In this document: positions 33,109 through 41,495 of the stretch, in pieces
How the letters are laid out: each line of letters opens with the position of its first letter
How positions within the stretch are numbered: position 1 is the first letter of the stretch
NCBI GenBank assembly: GCA_033795365.1
Contig: JARYGU010000014.1
Coordinates: 101,143-165,142 of the forward strand
Direction: 5' to 3'
Length of the DNA stretch: 64,000 bases
DNA from: JARYGU01 sp033795365
GTDB taxonomy: Bacteria > Pseudomonadota > Alphaproteobacteria > Rhizobiales > Rhizobiaceae
Position numbers and translations under genes: made by a program
The notes under the pieces: model-generated
Database searches by the model: none
What the model saw: the letters and a program-made list of their open reading frames with translations, nothing else
Told to the model about the DNA's origin: nothing

Positions 33109-34329
33109 GTGAACCAGTCAACCAACTTGAATTCGTTCCGCGCGGGGCCGGACGAGGATGGCCGTTTCGGCACTTACGGCGGCCGTTTCGTCGCCGAAAC
33201 GCTGATGCCGCTTATTCTCGACCTCCAGGACAAGTGGAACGAAGCCAAGACGGATCCCGAATTCAAGAAGGAACTGGCCCATCTCGGAGCCCACTATATC
33301 GGCCGGCCGAGCCCGCTCTATTTCGCAGAGCGTCTTACCGCCGAGCTCGGCGGCGCGAAAATCTACTTCAAGCGGGAAGAGTTGAACCACACCGGCTCGC
33401 ACAAGATCAACAACTGCATCGGACAGATCCTGCTTGCCCGGCGCATGGGCAAGACGCGCATCATCGCCGAAACCGGTGCCGGTCAGCACGGCGTCGCGAC
33501 GGCAACGGTCGCGGCGCGCTTCGGTTTTCCCTGCGTCGTCTATATGGGCGCGACGGATGTCGAGCGTCAGGCGCCGAACGTCTTCCGCATGAAGCTCCTG
33601 GGCGCCGAAGTGCGGCCCGTAACGGCAGGACACGGCACGCTGAAGGATGCCATGAACGAGGCGCTGCGCGATTGGGTGACCAATGTCGAGGACACCTATT
33701 ATCTGATCGGAACCGCCGCCGGGCCGCATCCCTATCCGGAAATGGTGCGCGATTTCCAGGCTGTCATAGGACAGGAGGCGAAGGAGCAGATCCTCGCCGC
33801 CGAGGGACGTCTTCCAGACGTGGTCATAGCCGCCGTCGGCGGCGGGTCCAACGCGATCGGCATCTTCCATCCGTTCCTCGACGACAAGGACGTGAAGATC
33901 GTCGGCGTCGAAGCCGGCGGCAAGGGGCTTTCCGGTGACGAGCACTGCGCTTCGATCACGGCCGGCTCGCCGGGCGTACTGCATGGCAACCGCACCTATC
34001 TGCTGCAGGATGCCGATGGCCAGATCAAGGAGGGTCATTCGATTTCGGCCGGTCTCGACTACCCGGGCATCGGTCCGGAGCACTCCTGGCTCAACGATAC
34101 CGGCCGGGCGGAATATGTGCCGATCATGGATGACGAGGCGCTTGCGGCCTTCCAGCTTCTGACGCGGGTCGAAGGCATCATTCCGGCGCTCGAGCCGAGC
34201 CATGCACTGGCCGAAGTCATCAAGCGCGCGCCGAGGATGGGCAAGGACGAGATCATCCTGATGAACCTCTCGGGACGGGGCGACAAGGATATCTTCACCG
34301 TCGGCAAGTTACTCGGCATGGAGCTCTAA
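33109..34329 (+). CDS. trpB: Tryptophan synthase beta chain
   Basis: 406 residues. Condenses indole with serine. PLP lysine in NHTGSHKINN, phosphate loop in VGGGSNAIGIF, plus ETGAGQHGVATATVAARFG. Starts with GTG preceded by AAGGAG; two bases after trpF. The protein forms an alpha2beta2 complex with the product of the next gene, one base away. Confidence 0.98.
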   Translation: MNQSTNLNSFRAGPDEDGRFGTYGGRFVAETLMPLILDLQDKWNEAKTDPEFKKELAHLGAHYIGRPSPLYFAERLTAELGGAKIYFKREELNHTGSHKINNCIGQILLARRMGKTRIIAETGAGQHGVATATVAARFGFPCVVYMGATDVERQAPNVFRMKLLGAEVRPVTAGHGTLKDAMNEALRDWVTNVEDTYYLIGTAAGPHPYPEMVRDFQAVIGQEAKEQILAAEGRLPDVVIAAVGGGSNAIGIFHPFLDDKDVKIVGVEAGGKGLSGDEHCASITAGSPGVLHGNRTYLLQDADGQIKEGHSISAGLDYPGIGPEHSWLNDTGRAEYVPIMDDEALAAFQLLTRVEGIIPALEPSHALAEVIKRAPRMGKDEIILMNLSGRGDKDIFTVGKLLGMEL

Positions 34330-34330
34330 G

Positions 34331-35170
34331 ATGACCGCACGAATGGACAAGCGTTTCGCGGATCTCGCTGCCGAAGGCCGGCCGGCACTGGTGACCTATT
34401 TCATGGGCGGCGACCCGGACTACGCAAGCTCGCTGGAAATCATGAAGGTGTTGCCGAGGGCCGGTTCCGACGTGATCGAGCTCGGCATGCCGTTTTCCGA
34501 TCCGATGGCCGACGGTCCGGCGATTCAGGTGGCCGGACAGCGTGCGCTCAAGGGCGGACAGACGCTTGCCAAGACCCTGCAGATGGCCCGCGACTTTCGT
34601 AAAGAAGACGACGAGACGCCCATCGTTCTCATGGGCTATTACAATCCGATCTATATCTACGGCGTCGACCGCTTTCTCAACGACGCGCTCGATGCGGGCA
34701 TCGACGGCCTGATCGTCGTGGACCTGCCGCCCGAGATGGATGACGAGCTCTGCATTCCGGCGATTGCCAAGGGCATAAATTTCATTCGTCTGGCGACGCC
34801 GACCACCGACGACAAGCGTCTTCCGAAGGTTCTGGAGAATACCTCGGGCTTCGTCTATTACGTCTCGATGAACGGCATTACCGGCTCCGCCCTGCCGGAC
34901 CCGTCGCTGATTTCGGGAGCGGTACAGCGCATCAAGAGCCATACGAGCCTGCCGGTCTGTGTTGGTTTCGGCGTCAAGACCGCGGATCATGCCCGCGCGA
35001 TCGGTGCCTCGGCGGATGGCGTGGTCGTCGGCACGGCGATCGTCAACCAGATCGCCTCCAGCCTGACGGTCGACGGGCAGGCGACCGGTGCGACGGTCGC
35101 CGGCGTGGAGACGCTGGTGCGCAGCCTTGCCTCGGGCGTACGCAGCGCCCGCCTTGCGGCGGCGGAGTGA
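34331..35170 (+). CDS. trpA: Tryptophan synthase alpha chain
   Basis: 279 residues. Cleaves indole-3-glycerol phosphate to indole. Catalytic Glu in DVIELGMPFSDPMADGPAIQ and catalytic Asp in VVDLPPEMDDE; phosphate-binding GFGVKTADHARAI. Immediately follows trpB. Confidence 0.97.
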   Translation: MTARMDKRFADLAAEGRPALVTYFMGGDPDYASSLEIMKVLPRAGSDVIELGMPFSDPMADGPAIQVAGQRALKGGQTLAKTLQMARDFRKEDDETPIVLMGYYNPIYIYGVDRFLNDALDAGIDGLIVVDLPPEMDDELCIPAIAKGINFIRLATPTTDDKRLPKVLENTSGFVYYVSMNGITGSALPDPSLISGAVQRIKSHTSLPVCVGFGVKTADHARAIGASADGVVVGTAIVNQIASSLTVDGQATGATVAGVETLVRSLASGVRSARLAAAE

Positions 35171-35209
35171 AATCCCCACATGGGGACGAAGTAATTCGGG
35201 AGTTTTGAA

Positions 35210-36124
35210 GTGAACTGGATCACAAACTACGTTCGGCCGAAAATCAATTCGATGCTGGGCCGCAGGGAAGTTCCTGAAAATCTCTGGATAAAATGCCCTG
35301 AAACCGGCGAGATGGTGTTTCACCGCGATCTCGAGGAAAACAAGTGGGTTATTCCGGCATCCGGCTATCACATGAAGATGCCGGCCAAGGCTCGGCTCAA
35401 GGACCTGTTTGACGACGGCGTCTATGAATCCCTGCCGCAGCCGAAGGTGGCGCAGGATCCGCTGAAGTTCAGAGACTCCAAGAAATATACGGACCGCCTG
35501 AAGGACAGTCGCGCCAAGACCGAGCTGGAAGATACGATCGTCGCCGGCGTCGGTCTGGTGAAGGGTCTGAAGCTCGTCGCCGTCGTGCACGAGTTCAATT
35601 TCATGGGCGGCTCGCTGGGAATTGCCGCCGGCGAGGCGATCGTGAAGGCCTTCGAACGCGCGATTGCCGAAAAATGCCCGCTGGTGATGTTTCCAGCATC
35701 CGGCGGCGCGCGCATGCAGGAGGGCATTCTTTCCCTGATGCAGCTTCCGCGTACGACCGTTGCCGTCGAAATGCTGAAGGAAGCCGGTCTGCCTTACATC
35801 GTCGTTCTGACCAATCCGACGACGGGCGGGGTTACCGCTTCCTATGCCATGCTCGGCGACATCCATCTTGCTGAACCCGGTGCGGAGATATGTTTTGCCG
35901 GCAAGCGGGTGATCGAGCAGACGATCCGCGAAAAATTGCCTGAGGGATTCCAGACGTCGGAATACCTGCTGGCACATGGAATGGTCGACATGGTGGTGAA
36001 GCGCCACGATATCCCCGATACCCTGGCGCGTCTCCTGAAGATATTGACGAAGACGCCGTCCGCCGCGTCCAAGCCGAAGGCGGTGCCTGGCGGCGGGATC
36101 GCGGCGATTGCCGCACAAGCCTGA
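35210..36124 (+). CDS. accD: Acetyl-CoA carboxylase carboxyltransferase subunit beta
   Basis: 304 residues. Forms the carboxyltransferase with AccA, making malonyl-CoA. Core motifs: GLKLVAVVHEFNFMGGSLG, FPASGGARMQEGILSLMQ and PTTGGVTASYAMLGD. GTG start with the rhizobial N-terminus MNWITNYVRPKI. The four-cysteine zinc ribbon of E. coli AccD is absent: only Cys29 (IKCPETGE) remains and the second pair is replaced (VIPASGYHM). This looks like a lineage feature, not decay, since the rest is intact. Follows trpA by 39 bases. Confidence 0.96.
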   Translation: MNWITNYVRPKINSMLGRREVPENLWIKCPETGEMVFHRDLEENKWVIPASGYHMKMPAKARLKDLFDDGVYESLPQPKVAQDPLKFRDSKKYTDRLKDSRAKTELEDTIVAGVGLVKGLKLVAVVHEFNFMGGSLGIAAGEAIVKAFERAIAEKCPLVMFPASGGARMQEGILSLMQLPRTTVAVEMLKEAGLPYIVVLTNPTTGGVTASYAMLGDIHLAEPGAEICFAGKRVIEQTIREKLPEGFQTSEYLLAHGMVDMVVKRHDIPDTLARLLKILTKTPSAASKPKAVPGGGIAAIAAQA

Positions 36125-36149
36125 TCCGTTCGGTGGATGGGGCGAGGGC

Positions 36150-37493
36150 ATGACAGCGGCGGAAACGACTGAGGCAGGCAGGGAAATAGAGAAGCTGCTG
36201 ACGCTTCATCCTAAGGGTTTCGATCTTTCGCTCGACCGCATTTCACGGCTTCTCTCCGCGCTCGGCGAGCCGCAAAAGCGGCTGCCGCCGGTAATCCACG
36301 TGGCAGGCACGAATGGCAAGGGCTCGCTCACGGCGTTCTGCCGCTCGATCCTGGAGGCGGCAGGCCTCAGTGTCCATGTCCACACGTCTCCGCATCTGGT
36401 GAACTGGCACGAGCGCTATCGTCTCGGCAGAACGGGCGGTCATGGTGAATATGTGGCGGACGATATGCTCGCCGATGCGGTGCGCCGGGTGGCGGAGGCC
36501 AATGGCGGCGAAAAGATCACCGTCTTCGAAATCCTGACGGCCGTCACCTTCCTGCTTTTTTCGGAACATCCGGCGGATGTCGCGATCATAGAGGTCGGCC
36601 TCGGTGGCCGCTTCGACGCGACGAATGTCATCGAAAAACCCGCCGTCTCCGTGATCATGCCGATCTCGCTCGACCATCAGTCCTATCTCGGCGACCGGGT
36701 GGAGCTGATCGCCGCGGAAAAGGCGGGCATCATGAAGTGCGGCATACCCGTCGTGATCGGGCAGCAGGACGAGGAGGCCGCCCGCAATGTGCTGGTCGCT
36801 ACCGCCGAGCGGCTTTCCTGCCCGCATACGGTCTATGGGCAGGACTATTTTGCGCATGAGGAATTCGGGCGCCTCGTCTATCAGGATGAGTTCGGCCTCT
36901 ATGATCTGCCGCTGCCACGGCTTCCCGGCCGTCATCAGCATGCCAATGCCGCGGCTGCCATACGGGCGGTGAAGGCGGCAGGCTTTTCGCTGAACGAGTC
37001 CGCATTCGAAAAGGGTCTTGCGACCGTCGAGTGGCCCGGGCGGCTGCAGAGGCTCGCAGGCGGCGCGCTGTCGAAGCTGGCGCCGCGCGGGGCGGAGATC
37101 TGGATAGACGGCGGCCATAATCCGGGCGCCGGTCAGGTCATTGCGGAGACCATGGCGAATTTCGAGGAGCGCGACCCTCGGCCTCTCTTTCTGATCACGG
37201 GCATGATCAACACCAAGGATCCGGTCGGCTATTTCGACGCCTTCCGCGGCATTGCCGAGCGGGTTTTCACCGTGCCGATAAGGGGGTCAGACGCAGGAAT
37301 CGATCCCGTCGTTCTGGCGGGCGACGCCGCGGAGGCCGGGCTCGAGGCGGAGCCGATGGCTTCGGTTGCCGACGCGCTCGGAATCATCGCGGAAATCGTG
37401 CAGGAAGACGATGTCGCCCCACGCGTGCTGATCGGGGGATCGCTCTATCTCGTGGGCGATGTGCTCGCCGATAACGGCACGCCGCCGACGTGA
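36150..37493 (+). CDS. folC: Folylpolyglutamate synthase/dihydrofolate synthase
   Basis: 447 residues. Adds glutamate to dihydropteroate and folates. ATP loop VAGTNGKGSLTAFCRS, the HTSPHLVNWHERY folate-binding segment, VGLGGRFDATNVI, and LDHQSYLG. C-terminal Mur-ligase-like domain with DGGHNPGAG. ATG 36150 is preceded by GGGGCGAGGG; the frame open to 36108 overlaps accD. Ends at a hairpin shared with trxA. Confidence 0.95.
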   Translation: MTAAETTEAGREIEKLLTLHPKGFDLSLDRISRLLSALGEPQKRLPPVIHVAGTNGKGSLTAFCRSILEAAGLSVHVHTSPHLVNWHERYRLGRTGGHGEYVADDMLADAVRRVAEANGGEKITVFEILTAVTFLLFSEHPADVAIIEVGLGGRFDATNVIEKPAVSVIMPISLDHQSYLGDRVELIAAEKAGIMKCGIPVVIGQQDEEAARNVLVATAERLSCPHTVYGQDYFAHEEFGRLVYQDEFGLYDLPLPRLPGRHQHANAAAAIRAVKAAGFSLNESAFEKGLATVEWPGRLQRLAGGALSKLAPRGAEIWIDGGHNPGAGQVIAETMANFEERDPRPLFLITGMINTKDPVGYFDAFRGIAERVFTVPIRGSDAGIDPVVLAGDAAEAGLEAEPMASVADALGIIAEIVQEDDVAPRVLIGGSLYLVGDVLADNGTPPT

Positions 37494-37520
37494 AAAAAGC
37501 CCGGCGATGGCCGGGCTTTA
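37490..37520. terminator. Bidirectional terminator between folC and trxA
   Basis: A 10-bp stem AAAGCCCGGC/GCCGGGCTTT (37496–37505, 37510–37519; loop GATG). On the minus strand it is followed by TTTTTTCA, so it serves the long divL–trxA operon; on the plus strand the U tract is shorter (TTTAA) and it overlaps the end of folC's stop region. Confidence 0.88.
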
Positions 37521-37545
37521 AGATGGCTCACTTTAAAAATCGCGT

Positions 37546-37869
37546 TCAGGCGGCAGCCGTGGAAATCCACGAGGAGAGCGCAGTCTTCGGAGCCGCGCCA
37601 ACCTTGATGTCGGCTACTTGGCCATCCTTGAAGACGGCAAGCGTCGGGATCGAACGCACGCCGAACTGGGCGGCAAGCTCCGGGTTCTCGTCGATATTGA
37701 GCTTTGCGACCTTCACGCGGCCGGCGAGTTCCGTGGAGATTTCCTCAAGCGCAGGAGCGATCATCTTGCACGGGCCGCACCATTCGGCCCAGAAATCGAC
37801 CACGACCGGCTCGGCGGAATTCAGCACTTCTGCCTGGAAATTGGAATTATCGACTTTTACGGTAGCCAT
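37546..37869 (-). CDS. trxA: Thioredoxin
   Basis: 107 residues. Disulfide reductase with the canonical active site WAEWCGPCKM, the cis-proline loop RSIPTLAVFKDG and VAKLNIDENPELAAQFGV. Cytoplasmic. Last gene of the minus-strand run, 74 bases after addA. Confidence 0.97.
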   Translation of the reverse strand: MATVKVDNSNFQAEVLNSAEPVVVDFWAEWCGPCKMIAPALEEISTELAGRVKVAKLNIDENPELAAQFGVRSIPTLAVFKDGQVADIKVGAAPKTALSSWISTAAA

Positions 37870-37943
37870 AGAGGGCTCTCCTTGGTGAGATAGCGTTGCG
37901 CTTCATGTGATGCTGCGCGGCGGTCATTTCAATGACCGGTATC

Positions 37944-40900
37944 TCACTTTGTTGCGAGCTCGGCAAGGCTTGCCTCGAGCATCGACCGATCGAGCCAGAA
38001 GGTCGCCGGCGCCTCGGTATAGATCAGCGCTGAGCGGATATCCTTGCCCGGATAGAGCGGCTGGAGGATCGCCCGGTAGATCGCGAGCTGTGCCCGGTGG
38101 TCGAACGGAATCTCGCCGGCAAGGGTTGGCGGTGTGCGGTTCGTCTTGAAGTCCACGATCTCGACGGCGTCCTGTGAAACGATCATCCGGTCCACCCGGC
38201 CGGAAACCGCATAGTCCGTCCGGCCAAGGCGCAAGGTCCCCATGATCGAGACTTCGGCCCTGGCTTCCTCGGAGAAGACTCCTGCGAGCGCGGGATCGTC
38301 CATGACCGAAAGGGCGGAACGGATGAGAGATTCCCGCTCGGCCTGCGGCCAGTATGCCGCGGCCCGTTCGAGATAGCGCCGTGCTGCGCCATGCCTGTCT
38401 TCGGCTGCGAAACCGGGTAGGACCTGCAGAAAGCGGTGCAGGATCCGTCCGCGTTCCAGCGATCGCCCGGAACCCTTCGTCCGGGTGCCGAAGAGCGGTG
38501 AGGTGACGATCAGGTCCGCATCTGCGGTGTCGATTACGGCAGCCGCTCCCGACGGGCTCAACGGTCGCGGCAGGTTGCGTTGGGGCGGAAGCGCCTTTCC
38601 GAGCGCCTCCGGAAGACCGGCTTTTACCTTCTCGACCGCCTTTCCGGCCGCTGCCGCTGCGACGTCTGACGCCCCATCCTCGCGCCATGCCAGTCCCTGC
38701 CATTCTTCCGTCGGAGTGGAGAAAGTGATTTTTCGTGCACGCGCCGGATCCGCCGAAAGGCTCGCAGTCACCATCTGATGCCACGTCTCCTTGTTTTCCT
38801 GGCGCCCGCGGTAGCCGCAGACGATGAGCCGGTCGGCCGCCCGTGTCATCGCCACATAAAGAAGGCGGCGATATTCTTCTTCGGCAGCGGCGCGCACGCT
38901 GAGCGCGTCGGCTTCCGTCAAGGCGTTCGAAAGCGCCTTGGCAGGCATCCAGGCGGGCAGGCGGTCCGCGCTTCCGGATATCTCCAGGAAGCGCAGTTGC
39001 GGCATGTGGCTATGACTGAAAGGCTTGCCGCCGCCGTCGACAAGGAAAACGATCGGCGCTTCCAGGCCCTTCGCCGCATGTACGGTCATGATCCGCACCT
39101 CGTTGCGGCCCTGGTCCTGCTCGCGCTTGACGGTCGGTGCCTCCAGTTCCAGCGTGGAGACGAAAGCCTGAAGGCCCGGAAGACCGTTTTCCTCCTGATC
39201 GAGCGCGAAGGTCAGGAATTCGTCGATGATCTCGCCGGCCTCGCTTCCAAGCCGCGCAAGAAAGGCTTTCCGGCCGCCGTCGGCGCCGAGCACGCGGGCA
39301 TAGAAGTCGTGAACCGACTGGGAACCGGACGACAGCAGGATTTTGGAAAGCCGGGTAACGATCCCTTCGAGTTGCGTATCGCCCGAGGAGACGGACTGGA
39401 GATGCCGCCACAGGCTCGCTCCTTCCGGCCGCTTTGCTGCGAGCTCGAAAAGCGCGTCCTCGTCAAGGTTGAAGAGCGGACTTTTCAGGAGAGCTGCAAG
39501 CGAAAGGTCGTCTTCCGGCAGGACGGTGAAGCGACCGAGCGCGGCCAGATCCTGGATGGCGATGTGATGCGTCAGCATCAGGCGGTCGGCGCCCGCGACG
39601 GGGATGTTATGCCGTTGCTTCAGCGCACGGGTAAGCGCGTTGACGAAAGCGTCGCGCTTGCGCACCAGCACGATGATATCGCCGGGTTCCATCGGCCGCG
39701 CGGTCCCTTTCACCGTGACGGTTTCACGGCCGATCCAGCCGGCAAGCGTGTCGGCGATCCGGCGCGCAAGCACGTTGATGGGGGCTGCCTCCGGAACGGC
39801 GTCGAAAGGTGCCGTCCAGTCATCCTCATCGACGTTTTCGGCCGGCGCGATGACATCCCAGACGTCGACCGCTCCGGGTTCGCGGCCCCGGTTCGAGGCG
39901 TGGACGATGCCGTTTCCGGCAGGGTCGAGCCCGCGGGCATTCAGCGCATCCTCGAACACGCGGTCGACGGCGGAGAGCACGTCCCGGGTCGAACGGAAGG
40001 AAAGGAGCAGGCGGATCGGGCTGAAGGCCGCATCTGCGTGCAGCGCCCGCCTCTCCACGAGCTTGCCTTCTTCGGCGAAACGCTCCGGCCTGGCGCCCTG
40101 GAAGGAATAGATCGACTGCTTCTCGTCGCCGACGGCGAAAACGGTCCGCCGTGCCGCACGCGCCGTCTCCCCGGAAAAGAAATCGCCGGTAAGCGACGTG
40201 ATGATCTCCCATTGTCGCGGGCTGGTATCCTGCGCTTCGTCCACAAGGATGTGGTCGATCCCCTGGTCCAGCTTGTAATGGACCCAGGCGCTCACGCCCT
40301 CGCGCGTCAGGAGCGTCGCCGTGCGGTCGATGAGGTCGTCGAAGTCGAGAAGGCTGCGGCTTTTCTTGAGGTCCTCATAGTCGCCGTTCAGCCGTTCGGC
40401 GATGATCAGGGCGGCGCGCGTCGCCTCGAACATCCGCCAGCGCCGCAGCCGGTCGTCCATCGAGACGATGTGATTCTGCGCGACGATCAGCGCGTCTTCC
40501 GCCTCGGGGAGGCTCTCTTTCACCTTCTTCGACAGGAAGGAACGGTCGAGACTGGCGGGCTTTCCGGCACCGGTAAAGAAGATCGCGCAGAGCGCCTCCC
40601 GCCGCGCGGCTGCGTCTTCCAGCATGGCGGCCGCATGCAGGCGGGCGGCCGTCAGCTTCACCGTCTCGCTGCCCAGTGCTTCGGCGGAAGCGAGATAGCG
40701 TTCGAGCATTCCGCCATCCAAACCCGGAAGCGGCCAGAAGGCTTCGAGGATGGATCGCTCCGTCTCATCTTCTCCAAGGCCGATTTCCCGGCGCAGTGTG
40801 GCCGGGACGCCGCCTGATGCATAGGCTCGCGTCAGGAAGTCGTTGATCTCTCCCCGTCTTGCGATCACATCGGAAATCAGCCGCTCGAGCCCGGTATCGT

Positions 40901-41495
40901 CGGCGATGTCGAGCACCGTGGCAAAAGCCCCGGCCAGCTCCTCGTCGTCTTCTGCAGCTGTTGCGGTGAGAAGCGTCCTGCGGGCGTCGGCCAGAAGCAC
41001 CGCTGCCGCCCTCTCGTCGAGGACGGAAAAGTGGCCTGCGACATTCGCCTCCAGCGGAAACTGGTGCAAAAGCGCCTCGCAGAAGGCATGGATCGTCTGG
41101 ATCTTCAGGCCGCCCGGCGTCTCCAGTGCCTTTGCGAAGAGCCGCCGCGCCTCCTGCAGTTTGATGGAATCCGGATAACGACCTTCGATGGCGGCAACCC
41201 GTTCCGCAAGCGCTTCGTCGGCGAGCGTGGCCCATTGCGAAAGACGCTCGAACACCCGGTTCGACATTTCCGAGGCCGCGGCCTTGGTATAGGTGAGGCA
41301 GAGGATGGCGGAGGGTCGGCACCCGGAGAGCAGCAATCGGATGACACGCTGGGTGAGCACATGGGTCTTGCCGGAGCCGGCATTGGCCGAAACCCAGGCC
41401 GAGCGCGCCGGATCCGAAGCCGTTGCCTGCCGTGCGGCGGTCCAGCTCAGCCATGCGCCGGGATCGTCGGATGCGGGGCGGTCATGCTCAGCCAT
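37944..41495 (-). CDS. addA: Double-strand break repair helicase-nuclease subunit AddA
   Basis: 1183 residues. With AddB makes the alphaproteobacterial counterpart of RecBCD, which resects DNA ends for RecA. UvrD/RecB-type helicase: Walker A VSANAGSGKTHVLTQRVIRLL near residue 35, LCLTYTKAAASEMSNRV, QTIHAFCEALLHQFPLEANV, DEAQDTSPRQW (Walker B), and late GLEAPIVFLVDG. The C-terminal RecB-like nuclease motif is VDRMIVSQDAVEIVDFKTNR. Overlaps the addB stop by eight bases. Confidence 0.95.
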   Translation of the reverse strand: MAEHDRPASDDPGAWLSWTAARQATASDPARSAWVSANAGSGKTHVLTQRVIRLLLSGCRPSAILCLTYTKAAASEMSNRVFERLSQWATLADEALAERVAAIEGRYPDSIKLQEARRLFAKALETPGGLKIQTIHAFCEALLHQFPLEANVAGHFSVLDERAAAVLLADARRTLLTATAAEDDEELAGAFATVLDIADDTGLERLISDVIARRGEINDFLTRAYASGGVPATLRREIGLGEDETERSILEAFWPLPGLDGGMLERYLASAEALGSETVKLTAARLHAAAMLEDAAARREALCAIFFTGAGKPASLDRSFLSKKVKESLPEAEDALIVAQNHIVSMDDRLRRWRMFEATRAALIIAERLNGDYEDLKKSRSLLDFDDLIDRTATLLTREGVSAWVHYKLDQGIDHILVDEAQDTSPRQWEIITSLTGDFFSGETARAARRTVFAVGDEKQSIYSFQGARPERFAEEGKLVERRALHADAAFSPIRLLLSFRSTRDVLSAVDRVFEDALNARGLDPAGNGIVHASNRGREPGAVDVWDVIAPAENVDEDDWTAPFDAVPEAAPINVLARRIADTLAGWIGRETVTVKGTARPMEPGDIIVLVRKRDAFVNALTRALKQRHNIPVAGADRLMLTHHIAIQDLAALGRFTVLPEDDLSLAALLKSPLFNLDEDALFELAAKRPEGASLWRHLQSVSSGDTQLEGIVTRLSKILLSSGSQSVHDFYARVLGADGGRKAFLARLGSEAGEIIDEFLTFALDQEENGLPGLQAFVSTLELEAPTVKREQDQGRNEVRIMTVHAAKGLEAPIVFLVDGGGKPFSHSHMPQLRFLEISGSADRLPAWMPAKALSNALTEADALSVRAAAEEEYRRLLYVAMTRAADRLIVCGYRGRQENKETWHQMVTASLSADPARARKITFSTPTEEWQGLAWREDGASDVAAAAAGKAVEKVKAGLPEALGKALPPQRNLPRPLSPSGAAAVIDTADADLIVTSPLFGTRTKGSGRSLERGRILHRFLQVLPGFAAEDRHGAARRYLERAAAYWPQAERESLIRSALSVMDDPALAGVFSEEARAEVSIMGTLRLGRTDYAVSGRVDRMIVSQDAVEIVDFKTNRTPPTLAGEIPFDHRAQLAIYRAILQPLYPGKDIRSALIYTEAPATFWLDRSMLEASLAELATK

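Noticed and set aside
36294..36309. CACGTG core in folC as a possible third parS site
   Set aside because: The flanks (TAATC before, GCAGG after) do not fit parS beyond the six-base core, and the bases encode the conserved HVAGTNGKGS loop.
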